64,000 bases of DNA from Lineus longissimus. Lineage: Eukaryota > Nemertea > Pilidiophora > Heteronemertea > Lineidae. Shown here one piece after another: positions 22,480 through 36,111 of the stretch; position 1 is the stretch's first letter; each line of letters opens with the position of its first letter. A program made the translations under genes and the position numbers. The stretch spans positions 9,800,501-9,864,500 of the forward strand of contig NC_088311.1 in NCBI RefSeq assembly GCF_910592395.1. Reading direction: 5' to 3'. The notes under the pieces were generated by a model that was given only the letters and a program-made list of their open reading frames with translations, ran no database searches and had not been told where the DNA came from.

Positions 22480-24591
22480 TTTAAGTTCCGCATTTGATAG
22501 AAAAAGAAATTTAGCAGCCTGGGATTTCTCTTAGCTCTATACTCTTTCTGCAAATACGTCTAAAATTACAGGCTTTTACAGAATATTGATGCATCAATTT
22601 GGTCATAAATCTTATCAATTTGGTCTCAATACACTGGTGTCAGCAGTGGATGCCCGATTTTCTCGTTTATTGAAATTACAGGATTGCCTGATTTCTATAA
22701 CTCCCCCATCAATAAAAATCAGTCCGTGTGGCAATATAACATTTATTAAAATCACACAATGGCATTGAAATATCAAATTTGAATGGTAATCTTGTGCATC
22801 TGGTCCACTGATGTGGAATTAAAGCATCAATTGTGATGGAAATATGTACGCTATATTTCCGATCGAACAATTAGTCTTTAATCATTTCAAACCAGATTGA
22901 TAAGCTGCGTGAACTGCACCTAATATAATGAGTTTTTAGGCTTTAGAGAGTTATAAAAAAAGTTGGATTGTCATTATTAAAAAAGTTTTAAAAAATCATC
23001 AAACATTTGGGACCCAAAAGCACATGCACGATTAAGAGAGTGTTTGACGCCCAAGATACTTGCTATTCTGACGGATATCATGATCACAGCAAAAAAAATG
23101 TTCCAGTTTGCATGGCGCTTTATATTAACAGCCTTTTTGAAAAAATCTCTGAGCTAAACTTCAGCACAAATGAACAATGGCAAAGAGGGCAGTAAGCAAT
23201 AATAAAATAAACATACCATCTTTCTATTGGGAAGACAGTGACATGCCAGTATCAGGTGATTTGACCTTCAGGTGTTGACCTCAAGGGTCGCCAACCTTGG
23301 GTGACTTTTATAAACCTTCCTAACACAATTCATACTGTTTCTAAGGTCGCTATATTTCACCTGCTGGTCTAGGTTTTACAGCTTCTTATCTCAAATTCCT
23401 TGGTTAAGGTAGGTAATAAGAAACGCTTAGACCTAAGGTAAGTTTGAATGTTTTTTAGGGTCATATTGTTTCTTGTTACTAAGTCCTGAATATTTATATC
23501 TGTTGCCATGACAAAACAAAATGGCATCAAGTAATGTTTACAGGTTTTAGAAAAAAACATAAACCTATAGGGATGAAATGATCTGACCTTAAGGGGTTAA
23601 CCAAGAAGACACATGACTTGCAGGTGGAAACATTTAAGAACCAAATCCCTTGTCTATAAACTCTGCAAGTGGAAACATTTCAGAACCCGAGCCCTTGTGA
23701 TTTTGAATTTGAGCCCGAGGAGATATCTTCATTCCATCAAGCGGTGATTGTCTTGGGTTGTACTTTGTAGTTGGTAGATCACTGGTTAGTTTCCACACAC
23801 CTTGGGCATTTCCCTTTACCATTGTTTACTGATATCTAAGACATATCAAAAGGAGCAACATTTTAACCAATGGAGCAACTTTTGGGTTTCACTTGCCCAG
23901 AACAATTTTAAAATAATCAGACAGAAAGGTTACGTTGCGAATAGGTAAGTTGGGTTGTCCTGTGGGCGAGTAGAAATTCTTCTGTTTTGCTCTTTAAACC
24001 TTTCTTTAATCAATACTTGCTTTTACCCTGAAACTGAATAATTATCACAGGCAACCCTGCCGCCATCTTAGAGCAGTTTCCCTTCTGGCAACCGTGCAGA
24101 AATTCCTTAAATCAACCTTTCTTCTGACAGAAACCCCTGCATCTATACTGTGAAAACCCCCAAAAAAATTCTTGCCCATTTCTCAGTGTTGTGAGGTATT
24201 AATGTTTTAAAGCTGATTGCCAAAACAACGAAAATGGTAATCTTCTGGGAAAAACAACAGACTATTCTGATGTTTTCATTGAAATTGGGAGCTTTATTGT
24301 AAAAACACAACTTTTCTCAACAACAGAAAGACTGTGTCCAAATATTGGAGGCAGACGACAAACTAAATATATTTCTAATGTTTACATTGCCCTAATGGTT
24401 ACTTGTCAAGAATGGAATTATTGTTGAAAAGTTTCCTGGTCAAAATACATGAGAGTAATTTGGTGTATTAGTGTATTGAGGGGTCAAATGATATTGGAGT
24501 CCAGCCTGATATAATGTGTGTTCTTACTTCACCCTGTACAATTGTCACCAATTCTGCTTCTGTCATTTTCAGAGGGAGTGCGCACGCTTAC
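22480..24591. other. Unique sequence, nothing supported
   Basis: AT-rich; several TTGACC/GGTCA words at 23255-23300 but no structured array. No supported exon. Confidence 0.35.
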
Positions 24592-24756
24592 CGTGACACC
24601 TGTCATTCCATATATGGGCAAAGAAGGACCAGGTGTTTGAGGCAGGTCTCACACAAGTCTCCCCATTGATTGAATAAAGGCAATTCAATGGGCCATTCTC
24701 TCTGCCCACCGAGCCACAGCGACGGGCACACGCCTTCACAAATAATCCAAAGATTA
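24592..24756 (-). CDS. Candidate cysteine-rich exon, phase 1-1
   Basis: On the minus strand an acceptor (GACTTTTCAG) precedes 24756 and a donor (CACG|GTAAGCG) follows 24592, leaving a 165-nt exon, a multiple of three, with both boundaries in phase 1. That is the usual layout of shuffled extracellular modules. The translation has five cysteines: KACARRC, then NGPLNC and YSINGETC, then WNDRC. The CARRC and CLYSINGETC words faintly recall half of a PAN/apple-type domain, but this is not enough to name it. No partner exon was identified. A good plus-strand acceptor (TCATTTTCAG ending at 24570) lies just beside it, so the strand is uncertain. Confidence 0.3.
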
Positions 24757-25164
24757 CTGAAAAGTCATTTAAATGGCATGGTGTGTGGATTGTCTTGCAG
24801 GGGCAGCTGGGCATTTAAACTCTCAACCAATCAGGAGGCATTGTGAATTTGTAAACTACGCACGTTAATATTTTTGCCAAATTTTGTTCTCTTGTTGCAC
24901 CACCTGTTAAAGTTCCACTTTCGTTTTGTTTGTTGTTTTTGTAGCAATATTGACATCGTTCAAAAGGCTTATACATTTTTGCTAAACATTTGTTTTATTA
25001 ATTTGTATTTATTTTTCATCATAATATTTGGCTGAGCCTGGCACTTTTGGAACAGATGTTGCATTTTTTGCAGGTCGAAATTTTTTTTTTCAAACATCAG
25101 AATATTACTGTAGCTCTCTGCTTGAAGGCTAAAATCTTGATTAATATTCAATAGGACATTGGGG

Positions 25165-25300
25165 GCAAAGTCGTTAGAGTGTCAGCCACATAATGAAGAG
25201 ATTAGTGGTTCCACTCTCGGTTGGACCACTACTCTTTAATCTCCATGTCCTTTTAACAAGACACTTGCCTCTCTCCTCCCATGGCGTAAATTGGTACATT
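25165..25300 (+). mobile_element. tRNA-derived SINE-like element
   Basis: An A-box-like GTCGTTAGAGTGTC near 25178 and a B-box-like GGTTCCACTCTC near 25207 lie about 30 bp apart, followed by a short tail region containing TTAACAAGACACTT. This is the layout of an RNA polymerase III promoter in tRNA-derived SINEs. The element is old, and its 3' end is not defined. Confidence 0.5.
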
Positions 25301-25346
25301 ATGTTGATGTAGTTAGAGGAGATGGCAAAGTGTTAACGCTAGTCCT

Positions 25347-25506
25347 AGGGCCCGGTTGTTCAAAAGCACAAAAGTCAGGTTATCCCTAACGGTTACGTAT
25401 TAGTATCCTTATGGACGTTATCTCTTTCAGTTAATCCCATTATAATTTTCATGTTAAGGCTTAACGGCACCGTTAAAGCTAACCTGATTTTGAACAACCC
25501 AGCCCT
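25347..25506. mobile_element. 160-bp palindromic MITE
   Basis: Termini AGGGCCCGGTTGTTCAAAA and TTTTGAACAACCCAGCCCT are inverted with two mismatches, and the symmetry continues inward (TCAGGTTATCCCTAACGG against ACCGTTAAAGCTAACCTGA). Only one copy is present in the window. No coding capacity. Confidence 0.75.
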
Positions 25507-28500
25507 GAAAACCTTGTAGCAGCTTGGACTGAGATACTCCCAGCCTGTACAGGGTAAAAATGGGTAAAAATGTGCAGCGCTGCGAGCGACTGAAATCAGT
25601 TGAAATTAGTGTTTCATAAGTCTCTTTACTATTATCAGTATTATCAAGAATTCATAAAACTAAGTGTCTATATGAATTCTTGGTATCATCATTTATTGCT
25701 ATATCCTGTTAAAATGGAGGGCCAGCACTATAATCACCTGAGGAGCAATTTTCAAAACTTCTCTGACACATTTTCCCTAAATTATTAAAAGTGAAGGGTA
25801 CCAAGCGAAAGCTTAGTCTAATTATCTACATGTGTCAATAATTCCAGTCAAAATTCATCTATTAACCTCAACATTAAGAAGGGAAGAGATGGTCTTTATG
25901 GGATGCTGTTATGGACCCAAAAATTACAGGGAATTTTTGTGTGAACACCAGCCGTTTTAATGGCATTCAGGAAAATTTGGAAGGGGCAGAAGATTGCATT
26001 GGAATTCGCCAAAATTTCTGCCAGAATTTCAGGAATCAGCCCTTTCCCATCGAGGCACCAGGGCAGGTACCCCTCCCCAATGCCTTCTTCACCATGTTTT
26101 TGTGCTACTCAAGGCCAGATCTTCAAATGGTGCAAATGCTGATGGATTTAAGCAGACATTCTGCTAGGTATTTTGAAATATCTACTTGAAATGTTACTCA
26201 GTCGTGAGAGGGTTAAATTTCATGTATTGCCAGTACACTTCAATGGTTATTAGATAGCTCCCTGTGCTGCTGCAAAATTCCTGCGGCATTGAGGATCTGT
26301 CAAGCGCGACGGCCAAAATACCAGGACCCTGGAGCCCTCTATTCATCAGCTGGCAAACCCCTGGCTAGTGTTGCTGAACTAATGGGACGCAATTAGCATA
26401 TCAAAGGCCATGCATACACCCTTTACCCCAGGGGTAGCCGTGGAAATTTAGTTCGGCTATTCTAAATATTTTAGAAAGGTTTTGGGGCATGGTCTGTCTG
26501 GTGTTGCCACCTATGATAACTAGATTCTATGCTCCTGATGAAAGGTTTCACCCAGATTGTTCCACATGTAGCATTGATTGACACAAGTAGAATTGCTCAC
26601 TTGAAGAATTGATGACAGAATACTACAAAGTGTTTTCGTCAAATTTAGTGGATAATTCTGTCCCATCTTGTCCAGTAGTAAGCTCTCTGTTAAGATATTC
26701 ATGTCACCCTTATACCTTAATTGACTGAATTAAAACTATCAATTAACCGTGGAATATATTTAATCATGTCTGATCAAATAATAGAGAAATGACAAATTTC
26801 AAAGAATAGCTTTAATCCTAATCTGCGGTCATAACAGGGATTATCCCCCGTGAAAGGACATGGAGAGTCTCTCGAAGGGATGTGTCTGATCAAACCCGAA
26901 GCCTGTGCAAACTGATCTGTCAAGATCTCTTGGCCCATGCATACCAAAGTCACAAAAAGGCCTAGGATACTTTGAAGTCCAACACCCACTTACTGAGTCT
27001 TTGGTAAATCCGTAAATTTGGGACATTCCTGTTATATTGTGATGTCCTCAGACCCCTAGGCCTATAGACCCAAAGCATGACTACAATGCTAAGAAAACAC
27101 TGCTTCAAATTCTGTCCAATTTCGACTAATCTTCTTAGCGACCTGTCCACTTTTGGTATTAGGCAAAGAAAACATGCCAGTAAATAGACAGATTGCAAAA
27201 GTAGGTCCCATGTGTCTTGTCTTGGGCTAGACTTGCGTGAGGTCCATGGACCAACTTGGAGTTGGTTCACCCTTAGAATTAGGTGCATGAAAGGCAGTAT
27301 CAATATATCAGAAGCATCTATAATTTTGGCAATCGAGGATGAAACCAGTTTCAGAATCTTTCAAGCATATGCATCTTGATGCAAATGTACATCCTCGTTG
27401 TACAGGAACCTACTGTACATGTAATTTTGTATGAACTTACGTAAGTGTAAATGTAATTACATTTATTTTTAGGTCCAGTTTGTCGCCCACCAGATGGTGT
27501 ATGTTCTGTCATTCATGACTGGATCGGGATTGATCACTTATTATTGTAAAAACAATGGCGCCACCTGGATTGTGATTAAAGGGATATGTAAATTGATTGG
27601 AGCTCAATTTGGGTTTGTTTTAGCTCTGATTGACTAAATGTTGTTGAACAATAAACACAATTGTTATAAGAACAAGAAAGGCACCTTTGTTGTTAACCCC
27701 ATGATTGTTTACCTAATTTGTCACCAGGGGACAGGCATGCTTGATTGCTAAAAAATCAATGACCCATATCGGAGCGAAAACAATAAAATCTTTATTCAAA
27801 CTAACAGCCACAAGTTGCAACAATTACCCCATACTTGACACTTTGGTGATGTTGAGTAGCCCCCTCCCTCCCCTAAAAAATCTCTGTTTTTTAACACAAA
27901 CACTTGCAGGTTTATTTGAAAGGTTCATGTTTTCTCGGTTGGGGTTAATACTTAATTCACATTCTCTACCCTGAACGGAAATGACAATTATTTCTGGTGG
28001 ATTAAACCTGGCACTTCTTTAAAATTCATAGAAATATTTTGAATCACTCTATTTTTATAATAATCCATTATAAAAGAATTTGCTTTGCTTTGCTTTGGCC
28101 CTTCCTAATGGATTATCAATACATAAGTTCAACTGAATAAATAGGCCTTTTTCCTAACTACCAAATTTATAAAAACAATCTCACCAGATGGATTTTCGGT
28201 TCAAGAAAGTTATGAAAATCACTTGAGCATTCCAAATCCAACTTTGAATTCCTTTAACTTGGTTCGGAAACCAATTTGTCTTGCTTTTTCGGCTCTTTAG
28301 TGGTCTGTAAATTGCGTAGTTTTGGACCCTTGAAACCACTAACTTGGTCCCCAAGGTTCTGTAGCAAAACACCTCAACTTATTGACCAGCACTTAGGTTT
28401 ACCCAAATCAGTGCTGATCCTAATCTTCGGCCCTTTCATGAGGGTTTGATCCTAATTACTAGGCCTTAAGATAAGTATCCCAGGCCCTAGAAGTGGTTAA

Positions 28501-28900
28501 CCGCCTGCCCTCAAAGCTCAATTCTTCAAGCCCCAGCTCTCACCAAAATCAGTGCTTATCCAAGCAGTTAAAGCCATGGATAATCTTTATGAGATTACAA
28601 CTAACCCAAGTCTATGATCAGCTTACAATGGGTAGGATTTGACAAAAGAATCCGCCTTCAGGCAACTTTATTTTGACCCCCCTGGCCTTGACTTTTAGGA
28701 ATGAATTATTTGGTGGACAACTCTCCTCCTGGCCAAAATATTGGGGTGTATATTAAAAACGAAAAGCCCGAGACCCAAGACCCATAAAGATTGATTTGAT
28801 TTTACATCTACCCCGAATCTTTGTCGATATGACCCACTTTTCATGTAGTAGGTCAAGGTAAGAGCACTTGAAGTAGCCCAAGGTCATCAATATCACTTTC
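25507..28900. other. Unique sequence, no supported gene
   Basis: Overlapping open frames at 25911-26189 and 26962-27303 have no domain or splice support. No repeat family was recognised. Confidence 0.4.
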
Positions 28901-28904
28901 AACA

Positions 28905-28975
28905 GGTGAGCACAATGTCCCTAGCCATTTCATTCATAGCATGGTTGTGATATTCTCAACTGGCTGTGACCAGGG
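28905..28975 (+). repeat. Fragment of repeat family G
   Basis: AGGTGAGCACAATGTCCCTA, GCCATTTCATT and TGGTTGTGA match the distal part of the large repeat at 39631-41051 (AGGTGAGCACAATGGCCCTG, GCCATTTCATT, CTGGTTGTGACTTT). Only this end piece is present. Confidence 0.65.
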
Positions 28976-29130
28976 TCTGTGAACATTTCTATTCTTTCCC
29001 AGATCCGGGTCTGTGAATATGTTTTTCCCAGAGTGATCTGTAAGTGCTTTCCCATGCCCGTTATGGGAATGTGTTCCATCCCCATAATGGGAATGTGTTG
29101 GAGGTGAAAGGTTAATTCTATATTGTTATC

Positions 29131-29183
29131 ACCCCCCCCCCCCCCCCCCCCCCCCCCACCACCACCACCACCACCACTACCAC
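29131..29183. repeat. Poly-C tract followed by (CAC)n
   Basis: A run of more than 20 C is followed by CCACCACCACCACCACCACC. The exact length of such runs is unreliable in assemblies. Confidence 0.9.
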
Positions 29184-32100
29184 CTCATTTTGTGATAAAA
29201 GAGAAGAAGGGGAGCTAGGGGTATGTTCCCAAATGATAAGCCCCACTGGATTATCTGACTTGGAGTAAGGGCCAAAATTATCTGGATAATCTTAGGGCAG
29301 GTGCTCGGGTAGGTGGTATCCCCTCGCATCAAGGGGGCTGATCCCCACTCTGGTGAAACTGAAGGGGGTAATCACTATAGATGCCATGTGGCAGGGACCA
29401 CAGTTTTGTCCTTGGATGTGTGTGTGGAGGTGAGAGGGCTCAGGAAACAGGGCTTGAGGAAACAGAACTGGGTTCTTCTGATGAGATGAATAGGCTTAAT
29501 GTTTACACTTAAAAGTATCTTGATACCAAATATCTTGGTTCTGAGATCACAACAATCTAGGAGTCATAGTGGAAGTGGGGACTTCATACTAGTTGGGAAT
29601 AAGGCAGCATGTGAAAATTATGTTATTATCCCTGAACCCCCTCCTCCTCATCTTGAGTAAATCAGGAGTTAATATTCTCTTCTCTTGTCCTGCATCAACA
29701 GCTTTTAATCAGTTGATTCAAAAACCGGTTAAAGAGACAAACAGACTATGCAGCTTTGTTGACCCCGACCCCTCCTTCATGCCCTCCATGCCTTCAAATA
29801 GTTCTTCTTCTGTCCTTCTCTGAAATATCATGATTTAACAAGATGAATAAAAGGGTTAACCTTCAAAAAATCTATTTATGACAGCCTTATTCCGGCTTAA
29901 TCTTTTCAGCTTGCCTTGGACAGTCTTTTCACTCCGATTCAATACATCTTCCCAGGTACATCTATTTTTTACAGGTGACCCTGACCTTGGCTGTTGTCTG
30001 AAAAGTTGCATTGCTTTGGATGATTTTGTTGTCCTCTGATGCCTCTGGCAACGTTTCCAGGTGAGGTTTAAAAGACATGCCTGGGCTGAGATGCCGGCTG
30101 CTGATTGTTTGGGTCCATTCTTTGTACAGGATCTTCCTATATTTCGATGGTGTCTTCTATTTATTCTAGTTAAACCTGAGCTAGAGAATAAATCACTGGT
30201 ACCTTGAGTTCGTTGTTTGCTTTCCTCTTCCCACTGAAGTGCTGAGGTACAGTCATCATTTGCCTGTTATCACATATGAAACAAACTATTAGAAGATGTG
30301 TCACATCAATGCAACCAAAATTGCACCTGGATGCAACTTTAGTTTGTCTGCAACTTGCTTCAGAACTCAGACTCCCCCCCCCCCCCCCCCCCGGCAACTT
30401 TAAATTGGGACCAAGTTGACCATTTTACCACTGAAGTCTTTGATTATATTGAATTATTCATAACCTTAGACCTGTTGCCGCCAGACAAGGGTTAAAATAT
30501 TCAAAAAGTACCAGATCGAGCCACCTTTTCACCAGCAAGTATATATTATCAAAACAGATGTATAAAATGCATGCAGCTTGTGATCATTTGTTCTCAAAGC
30601 TTTTTAAAGGGCTCTCGTACATGTGCCAGGTCTCCTGCAAACAATGCCCCCTATTGTTTGACGTGGTGTTGACCTCATTCAACCGTACACCTGTCACGTT
30701 CTCAGGTTGGCCTGCCCCGAGGCTTTGCACTGCATGGGTGGGGATGCGTTATTTGAGACCTGGTTGTAACAGTTTCACCTTGAATATCTGGTATCTGTTT
30801 TTTTCCTCGGCAAGCGTTTCTCGTCTCCTTGTTACATGTATGAACCCTCGGGATGTACAGAAGACAAACTGTCAATATAAAAAGGGTGTTCCGAAAAGGA
30901 AATCCATATTTGTCTATTGGTGTGTTGATATTCATAGGTAATGATCGAATGCCATGAACTTCATGACTTCTTTTTATAGGGGAGATGCTCCATGAAGAAA
31001 ATACCTTCATTGCATTCGTGCTATCATTCGGTTGCTGTTGTGTATCACTTTTAGCACCCAAATGCGTTCTTCTTTGGATGAGCCTTGCAAAATGGATTGA
31101 TTGGGTGCTTATATTAGAATGAAGTGTCCATGGTCATGCTCCTCCCCTTGTATGTTACTGAGGGACACGGAGTGAAAAGGACCAGAACCACGGTCAATAC
31201 TGCGATAACTCTTGGACTGTCTTGGGCTTCACACAAAACCTCTTTGTCACCTTGGCAAATTGGAAAATTAAAAAAAAACTGTTTGCTTCATTTTGCACTT
31301 GGCATTCTTCCAGACTTTGCCTCCCGCTGAATGTACCAGTGAAAAATACCTGTGTCTGCTGGTGTTTGCTATTACACAAATCTGCCTGCTGTGAAACCAA
31401 GTGTCACTTTCATAGGTTTTGCAGGACAGGATGTTCAGAAATTTTCCTCTGCTTTATTTTTGAGGTTTGTGTATTTTTCTGCAAAGTAATGCTTTACTGT
31501 TCATTTCAATGACATTGTCAACCTGGTCTTATCAGGCAAGGATCCATCACTGAGATGGGTCTCCTTATAACAAAATTATTTGATAATAAGTTTTATGAGA
31601 GCTATGAGAGGATGGTTCTGGCCCTTCTTTGGACACTAGGAATATGAATATATATTTGAAAAACAAACAACAAACAAGAAAGAAACACATTTAAAAACAT
31701 TGTTCTGAATTTAATCTTAATCTTTTAATCAAGAATAAATGGAAGAGGTTTTTTAAATGTTCAAACTTCCAAAAGTTTTAGAAGTTTATGTGTACCACAT
31801 GGCCAGCTCTAGAAAGAATAGTCAGATTATCGATATCAAAACTTAGGTCCACAAATTTACCGATAAATTACAAGGGTTAACCACGGTAACTTTATCTGCA
31901 GATTGCATTAGCATATTATTAGTGTAATCACAGTGCACGAAATTGACGCAAGTGCACCGGATGCTGACAACGGGTGCAGGCGGTTGCTGGAATGGCCATA
32001 ACAACATGAGTCATCGGAGGCAAGCATGGTCCATATCCATGGTGCACACTTTATCGCCCATATCTCTTGATTGGAGCCCGTGGTCATTTTTTAGCATTAG

Positions 32101-33904
32101 AAGTGTCACCATGGCATGAAGAGAGGTGATAAATTCTACTGAACGTCTCCTGTTTGCAAATGTAACCCACACAAAATTTGCAAGAAAAAGACATCGATTT
32201 TACAAAGATTTTCATGTAAATGCACGTATCCCTTCGAGCAGGTTGAGATGAGATCGGCTGAGCAGATTAAGTTAACATTTCTACAAAAATAATGAGAGTG
32301 ATAACTGCCCGACCAGACTGATGGGCACTAGGCCCTAACTAGTTGGGCCATTTATCATCATGCTCTTCGATCAGTGTCAGATGTCTGTTGGCATTTCGTA
32401 TTAGTCTGATATCATTTGGGAACACTTTGACCATTACTCTTCATTCTTGGATTTTTATGGCCGTGAAGTGACGTTTGTTTGATCTGCTTTAATTTCAGTC
32501 GTTTATTTTCGTGAAAATTTCTCATTTCTGAAGGGGGAAAGGGGGTTCCTGTCCCTAAGTCCCAAGGCCCCATCTGATTCCTGACCGACAATTCAATTCT
32601 GTCACAATTACTGTCCAAATTTAGATTTTGTTGAATCCCGCTATTAAAAATAAACGGGTTAATTCCAAAAACCCAACTTTTTTTGTGACTGGTGAAAGTC
32701 AGGGGTGCAAGGAGTGCATTTGACCCCTCTTAAATTTGTTTGAGAGAAGATTCAGCGGGTCTCTACTAGTATGGCCAGTAACCAGAAAATTAATTCCATT
32801 GGGCACTTTTGGCCGTTGGTAGATTGCTCTTTTCATCTCATGTTTGTCATCAGGTCTTAGACTGTTAATATTTTTAACATTTTCGTTTGAAAAGAATTGC
32901 AATTTCTCTAGAGGGATTTGAAGCTAGTTCTTCACAATTAACAGCTTTGTACAAATCCGTAGCGTAGGCCCGTTCCCAAAGGCTTTTAAAATGTAGCACC
33001 ATTACTAAGAACTGTCCTAATATAAAAGGATTAGAGGGATAATACCTTTTAGGCAAGATACTTATTTAGCAAAGGCAATGCCTATGCTAATAAAAGTAAA
33101 TTGTCGTGCCTCAAGTTAGTCAATAGTCACTAGTCTTGGATAATATTTTTTCGTACTTGTAAAGCTTTAGGAAAACATGTGAAAACTATTATAGTTGTTG
33201 CATTAGGCACCAGGCACGCTTTGACTATAAACTTTCCATTTTAGACCCAGCAATTAGCCAACATGTGGTGGTTTCTCATCATCATGTATGGCATTCAAAC
33301 CCCACATGTAAACTTGAAGCTTTTAAATGCAACTTATGAAACACCCAATGCATTTACTAGTTCGTTTCCCATAGTGATCCTGTTTCAATACAATCGAGTA
33401 TCTATACTTGATGCAATCATCAGTAATGTATATGTTCACTTGCCTGAATCATCTTGACATACATGTACAACGCTTTGAGAATAGAGTGTCATAAGGATAT
33501 TTTAAAGTGGGACTATGGGCAGTAGCTTGTTGGTCCAGTTGATGGTCTCCAGGTGTACAGTTAGGAAACTCAGCCTGGTTTGACTCAAGCTCTTAGTGAT
33601 AAAAGAATTCACTGTCCAAGCGTGGACACTGCCAATGTACTAGAGACACCTACCTGCAACTTCTTGTAACTTAGCCTGACCCACCCAGCTCCTGCCTATA
33701 GTCGCCCTTTAAATGCAACCTTTAAAAGGCCAAATTGATTTCCCAGTATACGCTTCCTTTACATATTGATCCTGTGTCAATACTCCATCATCACTTCGGT
33801 CCTAGTATTTTGCTACAAATTCGATTTCTACCCCCAAATTCGATTTTCTACCCCCCTTTATTTGCACCTGCAGCAAAGCACAGTTTCATCTTTCCCTTAA
33901 TACT
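29184..33904. other. Unique sequence, no supported gene
   Basis: Contains an 18-bp C run near 30375 and many short open frames without domains (for example 30558-30941, 30702-31061, 31222-31512). A CTTTCATAGG and TTTTGCAG pair near 31410-31425 was considered as an acceptor but leads to no open exon. Confidence 0.4.
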
Positions 33905-34130
33905 GTAAACCTAGACATATTTGCTGCCATTTCATTTGGCATTTTGTGTAATTGTTACCTTATCATCTTTTAATTTAGTGTTTTGACAACCACACGTCAG
34001 TCCAACAGTCATTCTATTATAGTTTCTTTTTCGGGGCATTTATTTTGCGATTCTCTGTAAATGCGAAAAAACTCAAGAAAAAAGGCATGTGTATATTTTC
34101 GATTTTATAGTACGAGCGGTTAATTATAGG
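33905..34130. repeat. Dispersed repeat F, copy 1
   Basis: TTTGCTGCCATTTCATTTGG, TTATCATCTTTTAATTTAG and TTTTGACAACCA align in order with 45018-45195, which has GCAGCCATTTTATTT, TTATCATACTTTTAATTTAG and TTTTGAGAACCA. Termini were not defined. Confidence 0.5.
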
Positions 34131-34848
34131 CAGTATACAAAGTCCTCAGTACTTTTTTCTCCACACTTTTAGGAGCTCAGAGTGAAAAGAGTAGGGTTAA
34201 TGCTTGTTGTAATAACATTACCGGGGTAGTAGCTTGTGCCATATGTCCTGGTTTTGATGGCAATCCTTTAGACTAACACAGTCAATCCCCTTATGGCCCT
34301 TTTCTGTGTGGAAGTACCCCCATAGATTACCCCTGAGCTCAAAATGGGAATTGTTGGCTAAAGATGGCTTTGCTGATACCCTCTCTGTGGAGACCAGTTG
34401 TTGTTTCACAGATTTATTTAGGGACGGTTATTTGTTTATGAATTATTAATGGTTCGGTGAAGGTAGGATTAATAATCCTATTTGCGCAAGTGTTGCTCTG
34501 CTGTGTGATGGTAACTTGGAAGATAATTATAATAACACTCCCGAGGAACAGCTAGTTGCATATTTCTAACACCAGGTGGAAGCACTGGCATCCTCGCTGT
34601 TTTGCTTTTTGGGCTGCCATATTTTGAAATCAGCTGCCAGCAGCGAGTTACACTGTCAATAGCTACAGCCAATATTGCTCAAGTGTATCGCATAAATTTT
34701 CAGTGAGTATCAAGTAGGACATGTCTGGAATTGTTTGATCACCGTCCACCTTTTCGTTAAATTAGTATAAAATTTCATTGATTTTCTAACTCAAATACAA
34801 CTGCTCAAATAATGTAACTAATAACTTGACTGAAACATGATGTATAGG

Positions 34849-34939
34849 GTAGATTGGGGTAATTGTAGCCCCTGCATTATTTGATGCATGGGGATATCAA
34901 TAAATATCACAGACAGGGGCTACAATTACCCCATTCTAC
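34849..34939. repeat. Near-perfect hairpin, 26-bp arms
   Basis: The arms 34849-34874 and 34914-34939 are inverted copies with a single mismatch; they share GGGGTAATTGTAGCCCCTG. The loop is 39 bp. It could be a small MITE, since the arms are almost undamaged, or a locally selected hairpin. Confidence 0.85.
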
Positions 34940-36110
34940 TACCTACATGGATCGGTTTATGGTATAAGTTAAAGGGGCCTAACATTTGTATAGTTTATAC
35001 AACCGTCATGTTTCTAGACTCCGTTGCAGGTTGCGGTGACTAAAATTGTTCGTCTTGGGGTCTGGCTGGTTGTCCCCATTTGTGCTGTTCTCTCTGCATA
35101 TCGTGGCCTTGCCATTCTTCATTTGGCTGTTTCAAGGGAGTGAACACCTACAAGGTAAAGTTGGGGAAAATGGAAAGGATAGCTAAACCCATTTCACCTT
35201 ACATACCAAGATCATCCACATGGTCCATTCCTAACATACTGCTGGTAGAGGCTTACCAGAAGAGTTGTTTCACAAAAGCTATAAGGATTTTATGGTGACT
35301 GGTCATAAGCAATCCATGGCTTATCGGGAGTTATCCTCCTCTGAAGACATGTTGATATTGACAAAGTATCTAAAATTGCTGACGTGAATTCCATAGAAAT
35401 ATTTCTAACCACTTTCAAAGAGTGTTTCTGAGGCAGTGCAATTATCTGTAACAGGTTCTTTATTCTGACAAATTATCTGCCGACCACTTTTTCCTGGCTT
35501 AGAATAATTGTCTGTCATTAAGGAAGAGTGACAGTATATCAATTGGTCATGATGACCTTGGACCAAGTCTCATCATCGCAGACATCACACATTCAAAACC
35601 CATTTCCTCGAATGTTGACCAAGTCTTTCAAGTCTGTGGTCCCTATTCATCAGGCTCGAGTTTGAATCTCATCAAATTGCACTTTGTCGCAAGCTTCCCT
35701 GTCTGAGATTGCACAAGGATGTGAGAATAATGGAGACTCCATTAATATGTCTCATCCAAAGAATTGCTCGGGAAGGAGATTGTTAAGATATTCCTCCAAG
35801 GGACTTCATAGGATTCGATAATGTTACTTCACAAAGTGAAATGCTAGAGATTGTGTTCATTCCCAGGGCAGGTCCAGGAACCTCTATCTAATTTTGAGAA
35901 TCACTGGATTATTTACTGTTTAACCCTTGAATTAAAGCATCCATATTGCAAGTAATTTTCAGTGCAGAATGGGAACTAATCCTGTCCTGAGAGCATGTTA
36001 CAACTACAGTATGAGGGGAAAGAAACACTCAATTTTGGCCCTTGACCCATGAAACAGGCTGACATTGTTTCTCTCAAGATGTGGTCCCTTCCCAGACAAT
36101 CAACTTTACA
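34940..36110. other. Unique sequence, hydrophobic frames without gene support
   Basis: At 35011-35145 a possible acceptor (CTCCGTTGCAG) is followed by a short frame rich in hydrophobic residues ending in TGA. It resembles a membrane segment, but no other exon supports it. Confidence 0.3.
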
Positions 36111-36111
36111 T

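Noticed and set aside
24571-24670. Plus-strand exon starting after TCATTTTCAG
   Set aside because: The acceptor is good, but two frames stop soon and no convincing donor follows. Kept only as an ambiguity for the minus-strand call.
35011-35145. Terminal exon encoding a membrane segment
   Set aside because: Hydrophobic frames occur in two registers, as pyrimidine-rich DNA often gives. There is only one weak acceptor and no other exon.
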